Of a DNA stretch of 52,221 bases, positions 51,941 through 52,221 are shown piece by piece. Each line of letters starts with the position of its first letter. Position 1 is the first letter of the stretch. This stretch comes from an uncultured Lachnospiraceae bacterium. GTDB lineage: Bacteria > Bacillota > Clostridia > Lachnospirales > Lachnospiraceae. The position numbers and the translations under genes are program-made. Below the pieces are notes generated by a model that saw nothing but the letters and a program-made list of their open reading frames with translations, was not told the origin of the DNA and ran no database searches. The stretch lies in contig CAKSBI010000013.1 of the NCBI GenBank assembly GCA_934437985.1, positions 1 to 52,221 of the forward strand. Direction: 5' to 3'.

Positions 51941-52221
51941 ATGAAGATGAAGATGATTACTAAAGCAATAGCTTTAACATTATGTGCATCAATGATTATG
52001 GGCACGCCTACAGAAAATTTTGCTAAAGCGCAGGGTAGTGCAGCAGAAACTAAACAGGATGAGAAGAAATATGGTGCAGAGGTTACATGGAATCTTAAGG
52101 CTATTGAAGCTGATAGTACAGATAAGACAGACGGCAATCTGGCCGGTCAGGGTAACAAAATCAGGATTGCAATATTAGATTCTGGAGTTGATTACTCGGA
52201 AAGTGTTAATGTTGTTGAAAG
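51941..52221 (+). CDS. Subtilisin-like (S8) serine peptidase, N-terminal part; runs off the window
   Basis: ATG 51941 with AAAGGGG upstream. Signal peptide (MKMKMITKAIALTLCASMIM to about residue 28), a short pro-region with acidic/Lys-rich character, then IRIAILDSGVDYS, the strand carrying the catalytic Asp of S8 proteases. His and Ser motifs lie beyond the window end, so activity cannot be judged. Secreted or wall-associated. Confidence 0.8.
   Translation, partial: MKMKMITKAIALTLCASMIMGTPTENFAKAQGSAAETKQDEKKYGAEVTWNLKAIEADSTDKTDGNLAGQGNKIRIAILDSGVDYSESVNVVE

Overview
The window looks like a chromosomal segment of a low-to-mid GC, anaerobic Firmicute, most probably Lachnospiraceae (Roseburia / Butyrivibrio / Coprococcus-like). 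This placement is inferred from the 23S rRNA 3' end, strong AGGAGG ribosome binding sites, the secreted-protein repertoire (BspA-type leucine-rich repeats, paired-CxxC 'HxY' domains, Fn3 tails), the recN-spoIVB pair and many chemoreceptors. No database search was possible; species is not claimed.

Layout. (1) 1-1.7 kb: the last bases of a 23S rRNA, a tRNA-Arg(ACG) with its own promoter and terminator, and a mobile-element graveyard at the tRNA 3' end: a 13-bp copy of the tRNA end, a decayed tyrosine integrase, an IS3-family transposase tail and an IS200-type element inserted in that tail. (2) 1.8-5.9 kb: two secreted proteins, one a large cysteine-peptidase/SH3/BspA protein with a 7 x 42-bp Pro-Thr repeat. 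(3) 6.1-23.6 kb: a long single-direction cluster for assimilatory sulfate reduction. Sulfate is activated to APS (CysDN), APS is reduced by an AprAB-type reductase, sulfite by a compact siroheme protein with an extra ferredoxin domain, and sulfide goes to cysteine (CysK) or homocysteine (MetY). Between them sit TusA, an unusual thioredoxin, thioredoxin reductase and a sulfur-carrier / E1 / JAMM-protease trio that strongly suggests protein-thiocarboxylate sulfur transfer. Siroheme genes (hemB, hemC, cobA-hemD, a Met8-like gene) are embedded, together with a DUF819 membrane protein and two different Rrf2-family regulators. A shared 17-bp operator-like sequence lies on the promoters in front of cysK and metY.

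(4) 23.7-37.5 kb: PTS enzyme I, an intracellular GH43 glycosidase, a small soluble PocR-type chemoreceptor, a two-gene DNA-repair-type radical SAM module with apparent LexA boxes, a transmembrane chemoreceptor with two small downstream genes, NADP isocitrate dehydrogenase, a polar amino acid ABC importer and a PncA-like hydrolase. (5) 37.6-47.4 kb: an Asn-rich membrane-anchored protein and two ABC systems of exporter/Gld type. (6) 47.4-50.5 kb: recN and spoIVB. (7) 50.5-52.2 kb: where spo0A usually follows spoIVB there is instead decayed DNA with a partial second copy of the spoIVB 3' end, a roughly 160-bp MITE-like palindrome, a short secreted-peptide gene with a stop at codon 4, and the start of a subtilisin-like protease that runs off the window.

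The most notable system is the sulfur cluster: apparently complete from sulfate to homocysteine, with the carrier protein ending in GGG-Ala-Arg (masked diglycine) beside its JAMM protease, a CysN with what looks like a dead APS-kinase tail, and a common operator for the cysteine and homocysteine arms.
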